Origin: Flavobacteriaceae bacterium
GTDB lineage: Bacteria > Bacteroidota > Bacteroidia > Flavobacteriales > Flavobacteriaceae
Direction of reading: 5' to 3'
Assembly (NCBI GenBank): GCA_029253805.1
Contig: JAQWYU010000006.1
Location: 1-8,934 of the forward strand
Length of the DNA: 8,934 nt
Shown here: piece by piece, positions 1 through 6,578 of the stretch
Position numbering within the stretch: the first letter of the stretch is position 1
Layout of the letters: each line of letters begins with the position of its first letter
Notes under the pieces: generated by a model
What the model saw: the letters and a program-made list of their open reading frames with translations, nothing else
Told to the model about the DNA's origin: nothing
The model's database searches: none
Made by a program: the position numbers and the translations under genes

Positions 1-101
1 CCCATCCCTGAGCCAGTCATACGTACAATAGCCCCGGCCACAATTACAAGGTAAATGAGCGTCAAAGAAATTTTTGAAAGTTTTCTGAATTTATTCTTCA
101 T
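1..101 (-). CDS. ctaA: Heme A synthase CtaA/COX15, N-terminal fragment cut by window edge
   Basis: This is the first 33 codons of a gene that runs off the left edge. The translation begins MKNKFRKLSKISL, followed by a hydrophobic stretch (about residues 11-26) and then GAIVRMTGSGMG (23-34, the last residue from an incomplete codon). A first membrane helix ending in a VRxTGSG motif is the characteristic start of the COX15/CtaA family, integral membrane enzymes that oxidise heme O to heme A for cytochrome oxidase. The ATG at 99-101 lies inside the last codons of cca, overlapping it by 11 bases in another frame, so translation is probably coupled. A basic N-terminus before the helix fits a cytoplasmic start. 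No Shine-Dalgarno sequence is evident. The catalytic histidines lie outside the window, so the call rests on this N-terminal motif alone. Confidence 0.85.
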   Translation of the reverse strand, partial: MKNKFRKLSKISLTLIYLVIVAGAIVRMTGSGM

Positions 102-1515
102 TTGAAATAATTAATCCTAATTCAGTTCCTTTTTTTAACATCAATTCAAAAGCTTTTTCGGGGTCGTTTGGGATAATACCCTCCAAGATAGATTCTTTTA
201 TATATTCTTTTATAATTCCTATTTCTTTTGAAGGACTTAGGTCAAAAGTTTTCATGATTGTTTCTCCAGATATTGGAGGCTGAAAATCTCGCAAACGATC
301 ACGTTCTTCAACTTCTACTATTTTTTCTCTGACAAGCTTGAAGTTGTTATGGTATTTTTTGAATTTAAATAGATTTTTGGTGGTTATATCCGCTTCACAG
401 AGTGTCATTAAATCCTCAACAAATTCCCCGGCATCAAAAACTAGTCGTCTAATTGCAGAGTCGGATATATTTTCTTGAGCCAAAACTATAGGTCTTGAAC
501 TCATAAAGACAAGTTTTTGTACGTATTTCATTTTGTCATTTAATGGCATCTTAAGACGTTTGAACAAGTGATAGACCATCTTAGATCCTTTTAATTCGTG
601 ACCGTGAAAGGTCCAGCCTACTTTTTTACTAAATAGTTTAGTAGGTGCCTTCCCGATATCATGCAGAAGAGCTGCCCATCGAAGCCAAATATTATCAGTG
701 TAATTAGATATATTATCTACAACTTCTAGAGTGTGGTAAAAGTTGTCTTTGTGCTTTTGTCCTTCAATTTCATCAACTCCTTTCAAGGCTGTTAGTTCAG
801 GCATTATGTAATCGAGTAGTTCTGTTTTTTCAAGTAGTAAAAAACCAATGGAAGGCTTTTTACATTCCAATATTTTTTGAAGTTCTACGTTAATTCGCTC
901 ATTTGTAATAATTTCAATACGTTGTGATTGTTCTTTTATTGCTTTTAGACAAGCGGAATCTATTGTGAAATTTAATTGGGTTGCAAATCGAATAGCCCTT
1001 AGCATTCTTAATGGATCATCACTAAATGTAATAGCGGGTTCTAAGGGAGTTTTAATACTTTTTGACTTAATATCACTTATGCCTTCAAATGGATCTAAGA
1101 GCTCTCCATAGCTAGCCGTATTTAAGCTAATAGCCATGGCGTTGATAGTGAAGTCTCTTCTGTTTTGATCATCTTCTAAGGAGCCATTTTCTACAATTGG
1201 GTTTCGACTATCTTTCTCATAGGATTCTTTTCTGGCTCCCACAAATTCAATATCAATACCTTCATGTTTAATCATTGCTGTTCCATAGGTTTTGAAAATT
1301 TGAACCTTAGGATTGCTAGGTAATTTTTTTGAAACATGTTTAGCTAGTTCAATTCCACTACCTGTAGCTACAATATCAATATCTTTTTTTGAGCAATGAT
1401 CTAAAATAAAGTCACGTACAAAACCTCCAATGACATAAGAGTCAAAACCGAGTTCTTCTGTTGATTTAGAAATGATCTCAAAAATTGGAGATGAAAGTGC
1501 ATGTTTGTAATTCAT
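91..1515 (-). CDS. cca: CCA tRNA nucleotidyltransferase with HD domain
   Basis: The 474-residue product belongs to the class II polymerase-beta-like tRNA nucleotidyltransferases, which build or repair the 3' CCA end of tRNAs in the cytoplasm. The head domain carries GGFVRD (30-35), the metal-binding pair in DIDIV (D45, D47), RRDFTINAMA (119-128) and DDPLRMLRAIRFA (166-178). The neck/body includes ERINVEL (206-212). A C-terminal HD-type domain shows H261, ALLHDIGKA (H285, D286) and FHGHE (H304, H306), so its metal-binding histidines look intact. Length is normal for the HD-containing form. The class also contains poly(A) polymerases and CC- or A-adding enzymes, and these are not always separable by eye. 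A single-copy gene next to tsaC favours the CCA enzyme. It starts 28 bases after tsaC ends, and its tail overlaps the ctaA start. A run of seven A residues lies in the Lys-Lys-Gly codons near the C-terminus. Confidence 0.93.
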   Translation of the reverse strand: MNYKHALSSPIFEIISKSTEELGFDSYVIGGFVRDFILDHCSKKDIDIVATGSGIELAKHVSKKLPSNPKVQIFKTYGTAMIKHEGIDIEFVGARKESYEKDSRNPIVENGSLEDDQNRRDFTINAMAISLNTASYGELLDPFEGISDIKSKSIKTPLEPAITFSDDPLRMLRAIRFATQLNFTIDSACLKAIKEQSQRIEIITNERINVELQKILECKKPSIGFLLLEKTELLDYIMPELTALKGVDEIEGQKHKDNFYHTLEVVDNISNYTDNIWLRWAALLHDIGKAPTKLFSKKVGWTFHGHELKGSKMVYHLFKRLKMPLNDKMKYVQKLVFMSSRPIVLAQENISDSAIRRLVFDAGEFVEDLMTLCEADITTKNLFKFKKYHNNFKLVREKIVEVEERDRLRDFQPPISGETIMKTFDLSPSKEIGIIKEYIKESILEGIIPNDPEKAFELMLKKGTELGLIISNEE

Positions 1516-1543
1516 AGGTATTTAGTATGCTTACAATTAAAAA

Positions 1544-2107
1544 TTATTTTCTAATAACTTTTACTTCTCCGTTGTTGCCTAATTTAATAATCGAAGATGC
1601 TTTAGAAGCTTTTTTTGTACGATCCAAATTTACGACATAGTCTACACCTTTTAAAATATACTCATCGATTTCTTGAAAGGTTTTTGGAGTCAATTTTCCT
1701 GCAATATTAGCAGATGTAGAAACAATAGGTTTCTTAAATTTTTTTAGTAAATCAACACAGAAACCTTTTTTAATCACTCGAATAGCTAATGTATTATCTG
1801 CAGCAATAAGGTTTTCGGAGACTCTCAAGGGTTTGTCATATACTATCGTTGTTGGGTCGACGGCATGTTCTAAAATGCTGTATGCAGCTTCTGGAATTTC
1901 TTCCAGGTGATAATTTAACATTTTTAAATCACTGACTAAACAAATCATAGTTTTTCTATCCTTACGTTTTTTAAATTTAAATAGTTTTTCAACTGCTGAG
2001 TAATTAGTTGCATCACACCCCAAACCCCAAACGGTATCGGTTGGGTAAAGAATAATCCCACCTTGTTTGAGCGATTTAATAGTATTGTTTATTTCAAATG
2101 AATTCAT
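1544..2107 (-). CDS. tsaC: L-threonylcarbamoyladenylate synthase (YrdC/Sua5 family, short TsaC form)
   Basis: This enzyme makes threonylcarbamoyl-AMP from threonine, bicarbonate and ATP, the first step of the universal t6A modification at position 37 of ANN-decoding tRNAs. The 187 residues are essentially one YrdC domain: YPTDTVWGLGCDA (21-33), a basic KKRKDRKTM segment (46-54) matching the KxRxxxKP nucleotide-binding motif but with T in place of P, PTTIVY (85-90), AIRV (108-111), PIVSTSANIAG (127-137) and SSIIKL (171-176). The extra C-terminal Sua5 domain is absent, so the TsaC name fits better than Sua5. It lies 39 bases after the WaaE-like glycosyltransferase and 28 bases before cca. Pairing with cca makes a tRNA-maturation unit. 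No Shine-Dalgarno sequence precedes the ATG; the upstream bases are mainly A and T. Confidence 0.93.
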   Translation of the reverse strand: MNSFEINNTIKSLKQGGIILYPTDTVWGLGCDATNYSAVEKLFKFKKRKDRKTMICLVSDLKMLNYHLEEIPEAAYSILEHAVDPTTIVYDKPLRVSENLIAADNTLAIRVIKKGFCVDLLKKFKKPIVSTSANIAGKLTPKTFQEIDEYILKGVDYVVNLDRTKKASKASSIIKLGNNGEVKVIRK

Positions 2108-2146
2108 ATGTGGGATTTTACTTTCAATTTTATTATTAAATAAAAA

Positions 2147-2902
2147 TTAAAGTCTGTTTTTTCTCAGTAACCAAAGTTTTATATACCTGATTAATATTAT
2201 ATATCCTTGTATATATCCAATAGCCAAACCGACTACACCATCTCTAAATCCACTTTGTAAAATATAGTGCTTAAAAAATCCCCAAAATGGTTTAATTATA
2301 AAATGATAAGGAGTTAATTTTCCTGTTCTTTTATCATAATCTACCGATTGCCAAGTTGCATAACGGTTCATTTTTTCAATATACTTATCAAAAGTAACAT
2401 ATGTGTTATGATAAAATTTATTTTTAAGTTTCCCTGTTTTTCCATTAACAAGAATTTTTGCGTGAACTAGTTTGTCTTCATAAACACAAAGGTCTCTTTT
2501 AAATAGTCTAATTACACTGTCATTTTTCCAGCCACTGAAATTTACTTTCTCACCCATAAAATGATTATTTCTTCCAATCGAATATGCCGCTATATCATTT
2601 GGCGGATTTTGCATTAGTAATTTAATTTCATTTTCTAGTTCTGAAGTTACACGTTCATCGGCATCTACCAATAAGATCCACTCATAGCTAGCCTGAGGAA
2701 TAGCCCAATTTTTTTGTGATGCAGAATACTCATATTCTCGCCTAATAACTTTAGTTGCTAACTTTTTAGCTATTTCATAAGTTCCATCATTACTAAAGCT
2801 ATCAACTACAATTATTTCGTCAGCAAAATTAACACATTTGATGACTCCTTCAATATTATGTAATTCATTGCCAGTGGGAATTATTACAGTTAGTTTAGCC
2901 AT
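2147..2902 (-). CDS. Family 2 glycosyltransferase, WaaE/KdtX-like (LPS core type)
   Basis: The 251-residue protein has a GT-A fold of family GT2. N-terminal LTVIIPTGNE (4-13) begins the nucleotide-sugar-binding half, VDSFSNDGT (33-41) matches the WaaE-type VDSxSxDGT motif, QKNWA (63-67) follows, and the metal-binding DADE is at 80-83. A conserved-looking VH (146-147) and a C-terminal aromatic and hydrophobic part (about 205-246, including GFRDGVVGL) resemble the membrane-associated tail of the WaaE/KdtX group, which adds a hexose to the inner core of lipopolysaccharide at the inner face of the cytoplasmic membrane. Donor and acceptor cannot be read from the sequence. It appears to be the first gene of the minus-strand unit with tsaC, cca and ctaA, and it diverges from another glycosyltransferase across 136 bases. 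Membership of GT2 is firm; the LPS-core role is inferred from family resemblance and neighbours. Confidence 0.87.
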   Translation of the reverse strand: MAKLTVIIPTGNELHNIEGVIKCVNFADEIIVVDSFSNDGTYEIAKKLATKVIRREYEYSASQKNWAIPQASYEWILLVDADERVTSELENEIKLLMQNPPNDIAAYSIGRNNHFMGEKVNFSGWKNDSVIRLFKRDLCVYEDKLVHAKILVNGKTGKLKNKFYHNTYVTFDKYIEKMNRYATWQSVDYDKRTGKLTPYHFIIKPFWGFFKHYILQSGFRDGVVGLAIGYIQGYIILIRYIKLWLLRKNRL

Positions 2903-3038
2903 AATTTGTGATAACTTTAATTTTAATATTTAATATAGATTTTTTTCAAAATATGATATTAATTTTGTTGAATTCACACTGAACCTTTGCCGTTAATATT
3001 AAAGTGTAAACTTACAAAAAAACTTTATATTTGCGTGA
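2903..3038. promoter_or_regulatory. Divergent intergenic region between two glycosyltransferase genes
   Basis: These 136 bases are strongly A+T-rich and carry no open frame of interest. Inside are a 10-base palindrome TTAATATTAA (2993-3002), an 8-base palindrome TGAATTCA (2969-2976), and an imperfect inverted repeat TTCACACT (2973-2980) / AGTGTAAA (3003-3010), 7 of 8 positions complementary, arms 22 bases apart. The plus-strand promoter box is listed separately. For the minus-strand gene I find only a near match to the -7 box, ATATTTTG read on the minus strand at 2947-2954, about 45 bases before its ATG. A role as operator is possible but unproven, since short palindromes of A and T are common by chance here. 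Confidence 0.4.
3026..3033 (+). promoter_or_regulatory. Bacteroidota -7 promoter box (TATATTTG) for the glycosyltransferase-kinase pair
   Basis: TATATTTG matches the Bacteroidota sigma-A -7 consensus TAnnTTTG exactly. Only five bases separate it from the ATG at 3039, so a start of transcription the usual few bases downstream would fall on or next to the start codon, giving a leaderless or nearly leaderless mRNA. No TTG -33 element lies at the expected distance; GTG at 3004-3006 is the nearest weak candidate (19-base spacer). Confidence 0.55.
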
Positions 3039-3872
3039 ATGACACCTATTGATACTTCTATAATTATAAGCACCTACAATTCTGTTGAATGGCTTGAAAA
3101 AGTACTTCATGGATATAATAATCAAACCTATAAATTGTTTGAAATTATTGTAGCTGACGATGGTTCCACTAAAGCTACTTTTAATCTGATTAAAAAGCTC
3201 AAAAATGAAGTCTTTTATCCAATTATTCATGTTTGGCACGAAGACAATGGTTTTCAGAAGTCAAAAATATTAAATAAAGCAATTTTGGCATGTAATACTC
3301 CTTACATAATCATGTCTGACGGAGACTGTATCCCTAGATCCGATTTTGTTCAGGTTCACAATGACCACAAACAATACGGTTATTTTTTGTCTGGCGGCTA
3401 TTTTATGTTGCCTATGAGTATTTCAAAGTTAACAAATATTGATGATATTTATAGTGGAAAGTGTTTTGATTTAAAGTGGTTAAAATCTAATGGATTAAAA
3501 TCCTCATTTAAAAATAATAAGCTCTCATCATCTAGATTTAAGTCATGGTTTTTAAATAATGTAACTCCTACCAATGCAAGTTGGAATGGTCACAATGCAT
3601 CTGGATGGAAAAAAGATATTATTGCGATTAATGGTTTTGATGAACGCATGCAGTACGGCGGTCAAGATCGTGAGCTCGGTGAACGGCTTTTTAATTATGG
3701 AATAAAAAGTAAGCAAATACGTTACAGTTCAATTTGTGTACATTTAGATCACCCCAGAGGATATAAAAATATAGATTCTATTAATAGGAATTTAGCTATC
3801 AGAGCTACTACCAAAAATGAGTTTAAAGTTTGGACAAAATCAGGAATAGTTAACACCCAAGTCTCAAATTGA
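3039..3872 (+). CDS. Family 2 glycosyltransferase with GT7-like C-terminal motif
   Basis: The 277-residue cytoplasmic or membrane-associated enzyme starts TSIIISTYNS (6-15), the usual GT2 beginning. It continues with VADDGST (38-44), HEDNGFQKSKILNKAI (67-82) and the metal-binding DGD (94-96). The C-terminal half has GWKKDIIAINGFDERM (189-204) then YGGQDRELGERL (206-217), the galactosyltransferase/chondroitin-synthase-like pattern in which an acidic residue (here D210 or E212) acts near the acceptor, and HLDHP (235-239). It probably transfers a sugar onto a lipopolysaccharide or other surface glycan; the sugar is not readable. The residues around 128-188 are lysine- and serine-rich and without a motif I recognise. 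The start is fixed by the need for the first strand, since the next Met is far downstream. The kinase-like gene begins 13 bases after its stop, so the two are probably cotranscribed. Confidence 0.88.
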   Translation: MTPIDTSIIISTYNSVEWLEKVLHGYNNQTYKLFEIIVADDGSTKATFNLIKKLKNEVFYPIIHVWHEDNGFQKSKILNKAILACNTPYIIMSDGDCIPRSDFVQVHNDHKQYGYFLSGGYFMLPMSISKLTNIDDIYSGKCFDLKWLKSNGLKSSFKNNKLSSSRFKSWFLNNVTPTNASWNGHNASGWKKDIIAINGFDERMQYGGQDRELGERLFNYGIKSKQIRYSSICVHLDHPRGYKNIDSINRNLAIRATTKNEFKVWTKSGIVNTQVSN

Positions 3873-3885
3873 TTTAATTATCATT

Positions 3886-4644
3886 ATGAAGAAAATTATA
3901 GCTCCCTTGTTTCAAAAAAATAAGACTGAATTAGATAATTTTGTTTCTGAATTTAATCTTTCTGGAAAACAATTTGGGGAAGCTTCAAGAAATACAATTA
4001 AATTATTTGATTTAAACGGAACTAAGGTTAACATAAAAGCTTTTAAAACTCCGATGATTATTAACCGTCTAATTTATGGTTTCATAAGAAAAAGTAAAGC
4101 CCGGCGTTCTTTTGAGTATGCAAATCGTTTATCAACATTAGACATTAAATCTCCAACTCCTATTGCATTTTATGAGTTTTCTAATTTTGGGTTTTTTGGA
4201 AAAAGTTATTATGTTAGTAGTCACTTGAACTGTGACTTAACTTTCCGAGAACTTACAAAAGATCTGAATTATCCAGATCATGAGATTATTATTCGAGCTT
4301 TTACTAGATTTACTTATAATCTGCACCAAAAAGGAGTTAATTTTTTAGATCATTCACCTGGAAATACATTAATTGTAAAGAACGATGGTGGCTATGATTT
4401 TTACCTTGTTGATTTAAATAGAATGAAGTTTATGGATCTTTGTGTTGAAGTTAGAATTGCTAATTTTGCAAAATTAACAACCAATAAATATATTGTTAAA
4501 TTGATGAGCGATGAGTATTCAAAATGTATAGGCAAGTCAAGCGATTATATTTTTAAAATAATGTGGAAACATACCTGCGAATTTCAATATAAATATCAAA
4601 GAAAAAAACGCATAAAAAAGATGTTATTTTTTTGGAAAAAATAA
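3886..4644 (+). CDS. Lipopolysaccharide kinase, Kdo/WaaP (InaA-like) family
   Basis: The 252-residue protein has a compact eukaryotic-like kinase fold of the type that phosphorylates Kdo or heptose in the LPS inner core, using ATP on the cytoplasmic side. Visible elements are the likely strand-3 lysine K51 (NIKAFK), a helix-C glutamate E77 (RRSFEYANRL), the catalytic loop LDHSPGNTL (154-162) with D155 and N160, and the metal-binding aspartate D176 in LVDLNR (175-179). All key residues therefore appear present. H147 lies just ahead of the loop. The C-terminus is strongly basic with aromatic residues (KYQRKKRIKKMLFFWKK, 236-252), which could hold the enzyme to the membrane. It follows the glycosyltransferase by 13 bases and ends 17 bases from the convergent Stealth gene. 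Kdo kinase is the likeliest role, since flavobacterial LPS often carries phosphorylated Kdo, but other sugar acceptors are possible. Confidence 0.8.
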   Translation: MKKIIAPLFQKNKTELDNFVSEFNLSGKQFGEASRNTIKLFDLNGTKVNIKAFKTPMIINRLIYGFIRKSKARRSFEYANRLSTLDIKSPTPIAFYEFSNFGFFGKSYYVSSHLNCDLTFRELTKDLNYPDHEIIIRAFTRFTYNLHQKGVNFLDHSPGNTLIVKNDGGYDFYLVDLNRMKFMDLCVEVRIANFAKLTTNKYIVKLMSDEYSKCIGKSSDYIFKIMWKHTCEFQYKYQRKKRIKKMLFFWKK

Positions 4645-4661
4645 TCTAGTTTAAACTTTTT
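4645..4661. terminator. Possible bidirectional terminator between convergent genes
   Basis: Two convergent genes end 17 bases apart. The gap contains the perfect palindrome AGTTTAAACT (4648-4657), with an A-run just before it (4636-4641) and a T-run directly after (to 4663), so each strand reads A-run, small stem, T-run. This is the layout expected of a two-way intrinsic terminator. The stem is short and mostly A:T with no spare loop bases, so the call is weak. Confidence 0.3.
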
Positions 4662-5606
4662 TTATTTCAGTCGATTTTCAATCCATTTAGATAAAAATTT
4701 TAGAGTTTTTGAAGGACATTGATCTAAGCTTTGGAGTCCTAAAAAACGCTTTTTATTTCCATTCAACAAAAAAACAAACTTTATCCAAAAAAGTGGTTTA
4801 GTGTATGATCTCATGTAAAGAAGCTCAAGATCCGAAATCAATACACATGATTTATTTTTTATTTCAATGTGGTTAGCTAGTCCTTGCGGCGTGAATTGAT
4901 TTTCGTTCCGAAACTTATATTTAATGTTTTCAATAAAAATATTTGGGTTATTATTGAAATAGGTTTTAAATGTTGATTTTCTAAGAGGATGTGGAGTATG
5001 TTTAAAGTTGTAGTATTTTTCTAACCCAATAAGTTGTGCTGCTTTTTGTTGTGCTTTTTTATGTCCTACTCTAATTTTTTTAAATTTTTTATAAAAAATA
5101 TCTTTATCAAATTTTAGCCATTTTCCTCTAAGTACAGGAAGCCCTTTTCTAAAAAAATCACTGGGTTTAGTGTGCTTGATTAAAAAAAAGTCATCGTTAA
5201 AATAGATAAAATGTTCAGCTAGTCCAGGGATTCTGTGCATACAGGTTTCAATGGGCCTACAGTTAAATGTGGGTAAGAATTGTTCAAAATCTTTAAAAAC
5301 TACTTTGTGATCAACGATTGAAACTTTTTTGTAGTAGTCATTATTATCGATTTTTTCTAGAAATTCAGGAGTCTGTTCATCAGTAATAATATGTATATTT
5401 TCAATATATGGAGCGAATTTTAATATGGAATCAATGGTGAATTTAATTTCATTTACTTGATCAAACCTTGTTCTAAATTTTGTTAATGAAATTTCACTTT
5501 TATTGTCAACATAATTTGAGATTTTTATTTTGTGTTTATCGTCATTTCCGTTTACCCACAGTATTACGGCATCGATGTTGTGAATGTTTGTTTTATATTT
5601 AGTCAT
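4662..5606 (-). CDS. Stealth-family sugar-phosphate transferase (capsule/surface glycan)
   Basis: Stealth proteins transfer a hexose-1-phosphate from a nucleotide sugar to a sugar hydroxyl, forming phosphodiester links in bacterial capsules; human GlcNAc-1-phosphotransferase is a relative. All four conserved regions can be seen in the 314 residues: CR1 IDAVILWVNGNDD (11-23); CR2 beginning FRTRFDQVNEIKFTIDSI (44-61), continuing through IHIITDEQTP (71-80) to the signature FNDDFF (136-141); CR3 HTPHPLRKST (203-212); and a short CR4-like C-terminus around LQSLDQCPSKT (291-301). No signal peptide or membrane helix is obvious, so a cytoplasmic or peripheral location is expected. It begins 3 bases after the TupA-like ATP-grasp gene ends, implying cotranscription. 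Base content is the lowest in the window (for example 11 G+C in bases 5041-5100). A run of eight T residues on the coding strand falls in the FNDDFF codons. Family assignment is firm; the sugar and acceptor are unknown. Confidence 0.9.
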   Translation of the reverse strand: MTKYKTNIHNIDAVILWVNGNDDKHKIKISNYVDNKSEISLTKFRTRFDQVNEIKFTIDSILKFAPYIENIHIITDEQTPEFLEKIDNNDYYKKVSIVDHKVVFKDFEQFLPTFNCRPIETCMHRIPGLAEHFIYFNDDFFLIKHTKPSDFFRKGLPVLRGKWLKFDKDIFYKKFKKIRVGHKKAQQKAAQLIGLEKYYNFKHTPHPLRKSTFKTYFNNNPNIFIENIKYKFRNENQFTPQGLANHIEIKNKSCVLISDLELLYMRSYTKPLFWIKFVFLLNGNKKRFLGLQSLDQCPSKTLKFLSKWIENRLK

Positions 5607-5609
5607 AAT

Positions 5610-6533
5610 TTAGACTTCTGTTATTAACTTCTGTCCTTTATTTAGCTTAGGAAGTTTAAAGTAATCCCCAATTATTTTGTTGTATTCACTAGGAACAAAA
5701 TCTTTTCTTCCATCTGAGGGATAAAAGGTCATTTCTCCAAAAACAGATTTCCCTTTGATTGAGTAAAAGTCAACACGTACAAAAGGTAATTTATCAGCCA
5801 ATATTTCTGATAACTTAATCATTTCTTCCAAATTTGAAGGTTTTTCTATAGGATCTTCTTTTTTTATTAGCAAACTTTTTTCCTTAGGAACATATCTAAA
5901 TGGTAAGGGCTTAAAGTCAAGGTCAAAAAATCCTCTTTTGTGATTATCAGCTCTATCTAAGTGAATTTCTAAGAAGCTAGCGACTCCATCGAAACAGTAA
6001 AACTTATAGTCAATTAGCGAATTTCTTTTATCTTCTTTTAAGTATTTCTCAGCAATTAATCTAGGTTTTACGTCTTTATAAGCCCATTCCTGACCTGTTC
6101 TGTAATATTGGTTTTTTCTTAGCCATTTTTTGAATAGTTTGATTGCTTTTTTAGTATCCAACTTGTTTTTGTCAGTAACAATCAAATTATGACTGCTGGT
6201 GTGTGTGGCTTTAATTACGAATTGGTTGGGTAGGGATTCAAAACAGACCTCACTAGGTTTATCATACACTCCATGTATTACATTAAGATATTTTATTCCA
6301 ATTTTTTCTTCGACATAAGATCTAACAGCAAACTTATCAACTAGTTGGTTTAATATTTTTGGATGATAAAAAACTTTATACCATTGAATTTTTTCATTAA
6401 ACTCGACAGGTTTTACCAAATTCAATCTTTTTCCCGTGTAGTGTTCGTAAAGAAAATAAGCATATATTTTTGGAGGTAAATACCGCATTTTCTTTAAAAG
6501 TCGTAAGCTTACTTTTCGTAGTTTAATGACCAT
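5610..6533 (-). CDS. TupA-like ATP-grasp protein (glycan decoration)
   Basis: The 307-residue protein fits the TupA-like ATP-grasp family, whose founding member is tied to teichuronopeptide synthesis in Bacillus and whose members occur widely in capsule and exopolysaccharide clusters. Recognisable parts are FNEKIQW (45-51), a substrate/nucleotide-side LVDKFAVR (64-71), the ATP-grasp strand FVIKATHTSSHNLIV (105-119) with a candidate ATP-binding lysine K108, AEKYL (161-165), DYKFYCFDG (175-183), and the metal-binding end RVDFY (253-257) and FGEMTFYPSDG (265-275) with E267. The N-terminus is basic and partly hydrophobic (1-30), perhaps for membrane contact. ATP-grasp enzymes usually join a carboxylate to an amine through an acyl phosphate, so amidation of a sugar acid with an amino acid or similar is a reasonable guess; some databases label the family a glycosyltransferase. 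It is 45 bases downstream of dapD and directly precedes the Stealth gene. Confidence 0.85.
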   Translation of the reverse strand: MVIKLRKVSLRLLKKMRYLPPKIYAYFLYEHYTGKRLNLVKPVEFNEKIQWYKVFYHPKILNQLVDKFAVRSYVEEKIGIKYLNVIHGVYDKPSEVCFESLPNQFVIKATHTSSHNLIVTDKNKLDTKKAIKLFKKWLRKNQYYRTGQEWAYKDVKPRLIAEKYLKEDKRNSLIDYKFYCFDGVASFLEIHLDRADNHKRGFFDLDFKPLPFRYVPKEKSLLIKKEDPIEKPSNLEEMIKLSEILADKLPFVRVDFYSIKGKSVFGEMTFYPSDGRKDFVPSEYNKIIGDYFKLPKLNKGQKLITEV

Positions 6534-6578
6534 GTGTCAAGGAAATTTTATAAATATAATTTATATTTTTAAAGAGAA

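Noticed and set aside
2128..2145. Hairpin TTTTATT/AATAAAA with a four-base loop between the WaaE-like gene and tsaC, as a terminator or attenuator
   Set aside because: The stem has seven A:T pairs and no G:C pair, so it would be too weak to stop transcription; such repeats are expected in this composition.
3012..3239. Open frame on the minus strand opposite the start of the plus-strand glycosyltransferase
   Set aside because: It lies antisense to a gene with clear GT2 motifs, has no family resemblance and covers that gene's promoter.
4662..5606. CR1 of the Stealth protein reads WVNGND rather than the common WVDGSD, suggesting a lost aspartate
   Set aside because: As I recall, the human relative GNPTAB also has Asn at this place, and the next acidic residues are kept, so this looks like natural variation and not inactivation.
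6552..6568. AAATATA/TATATTT hairpin and a TATATTTA near-promoter (6551-6558, minus) between dapD and the TupA-like gene
   Set aside because: The stem is all A:T, and the box misses the final G of TAnnTTTG. Either could be real, but neither stands out from the background.
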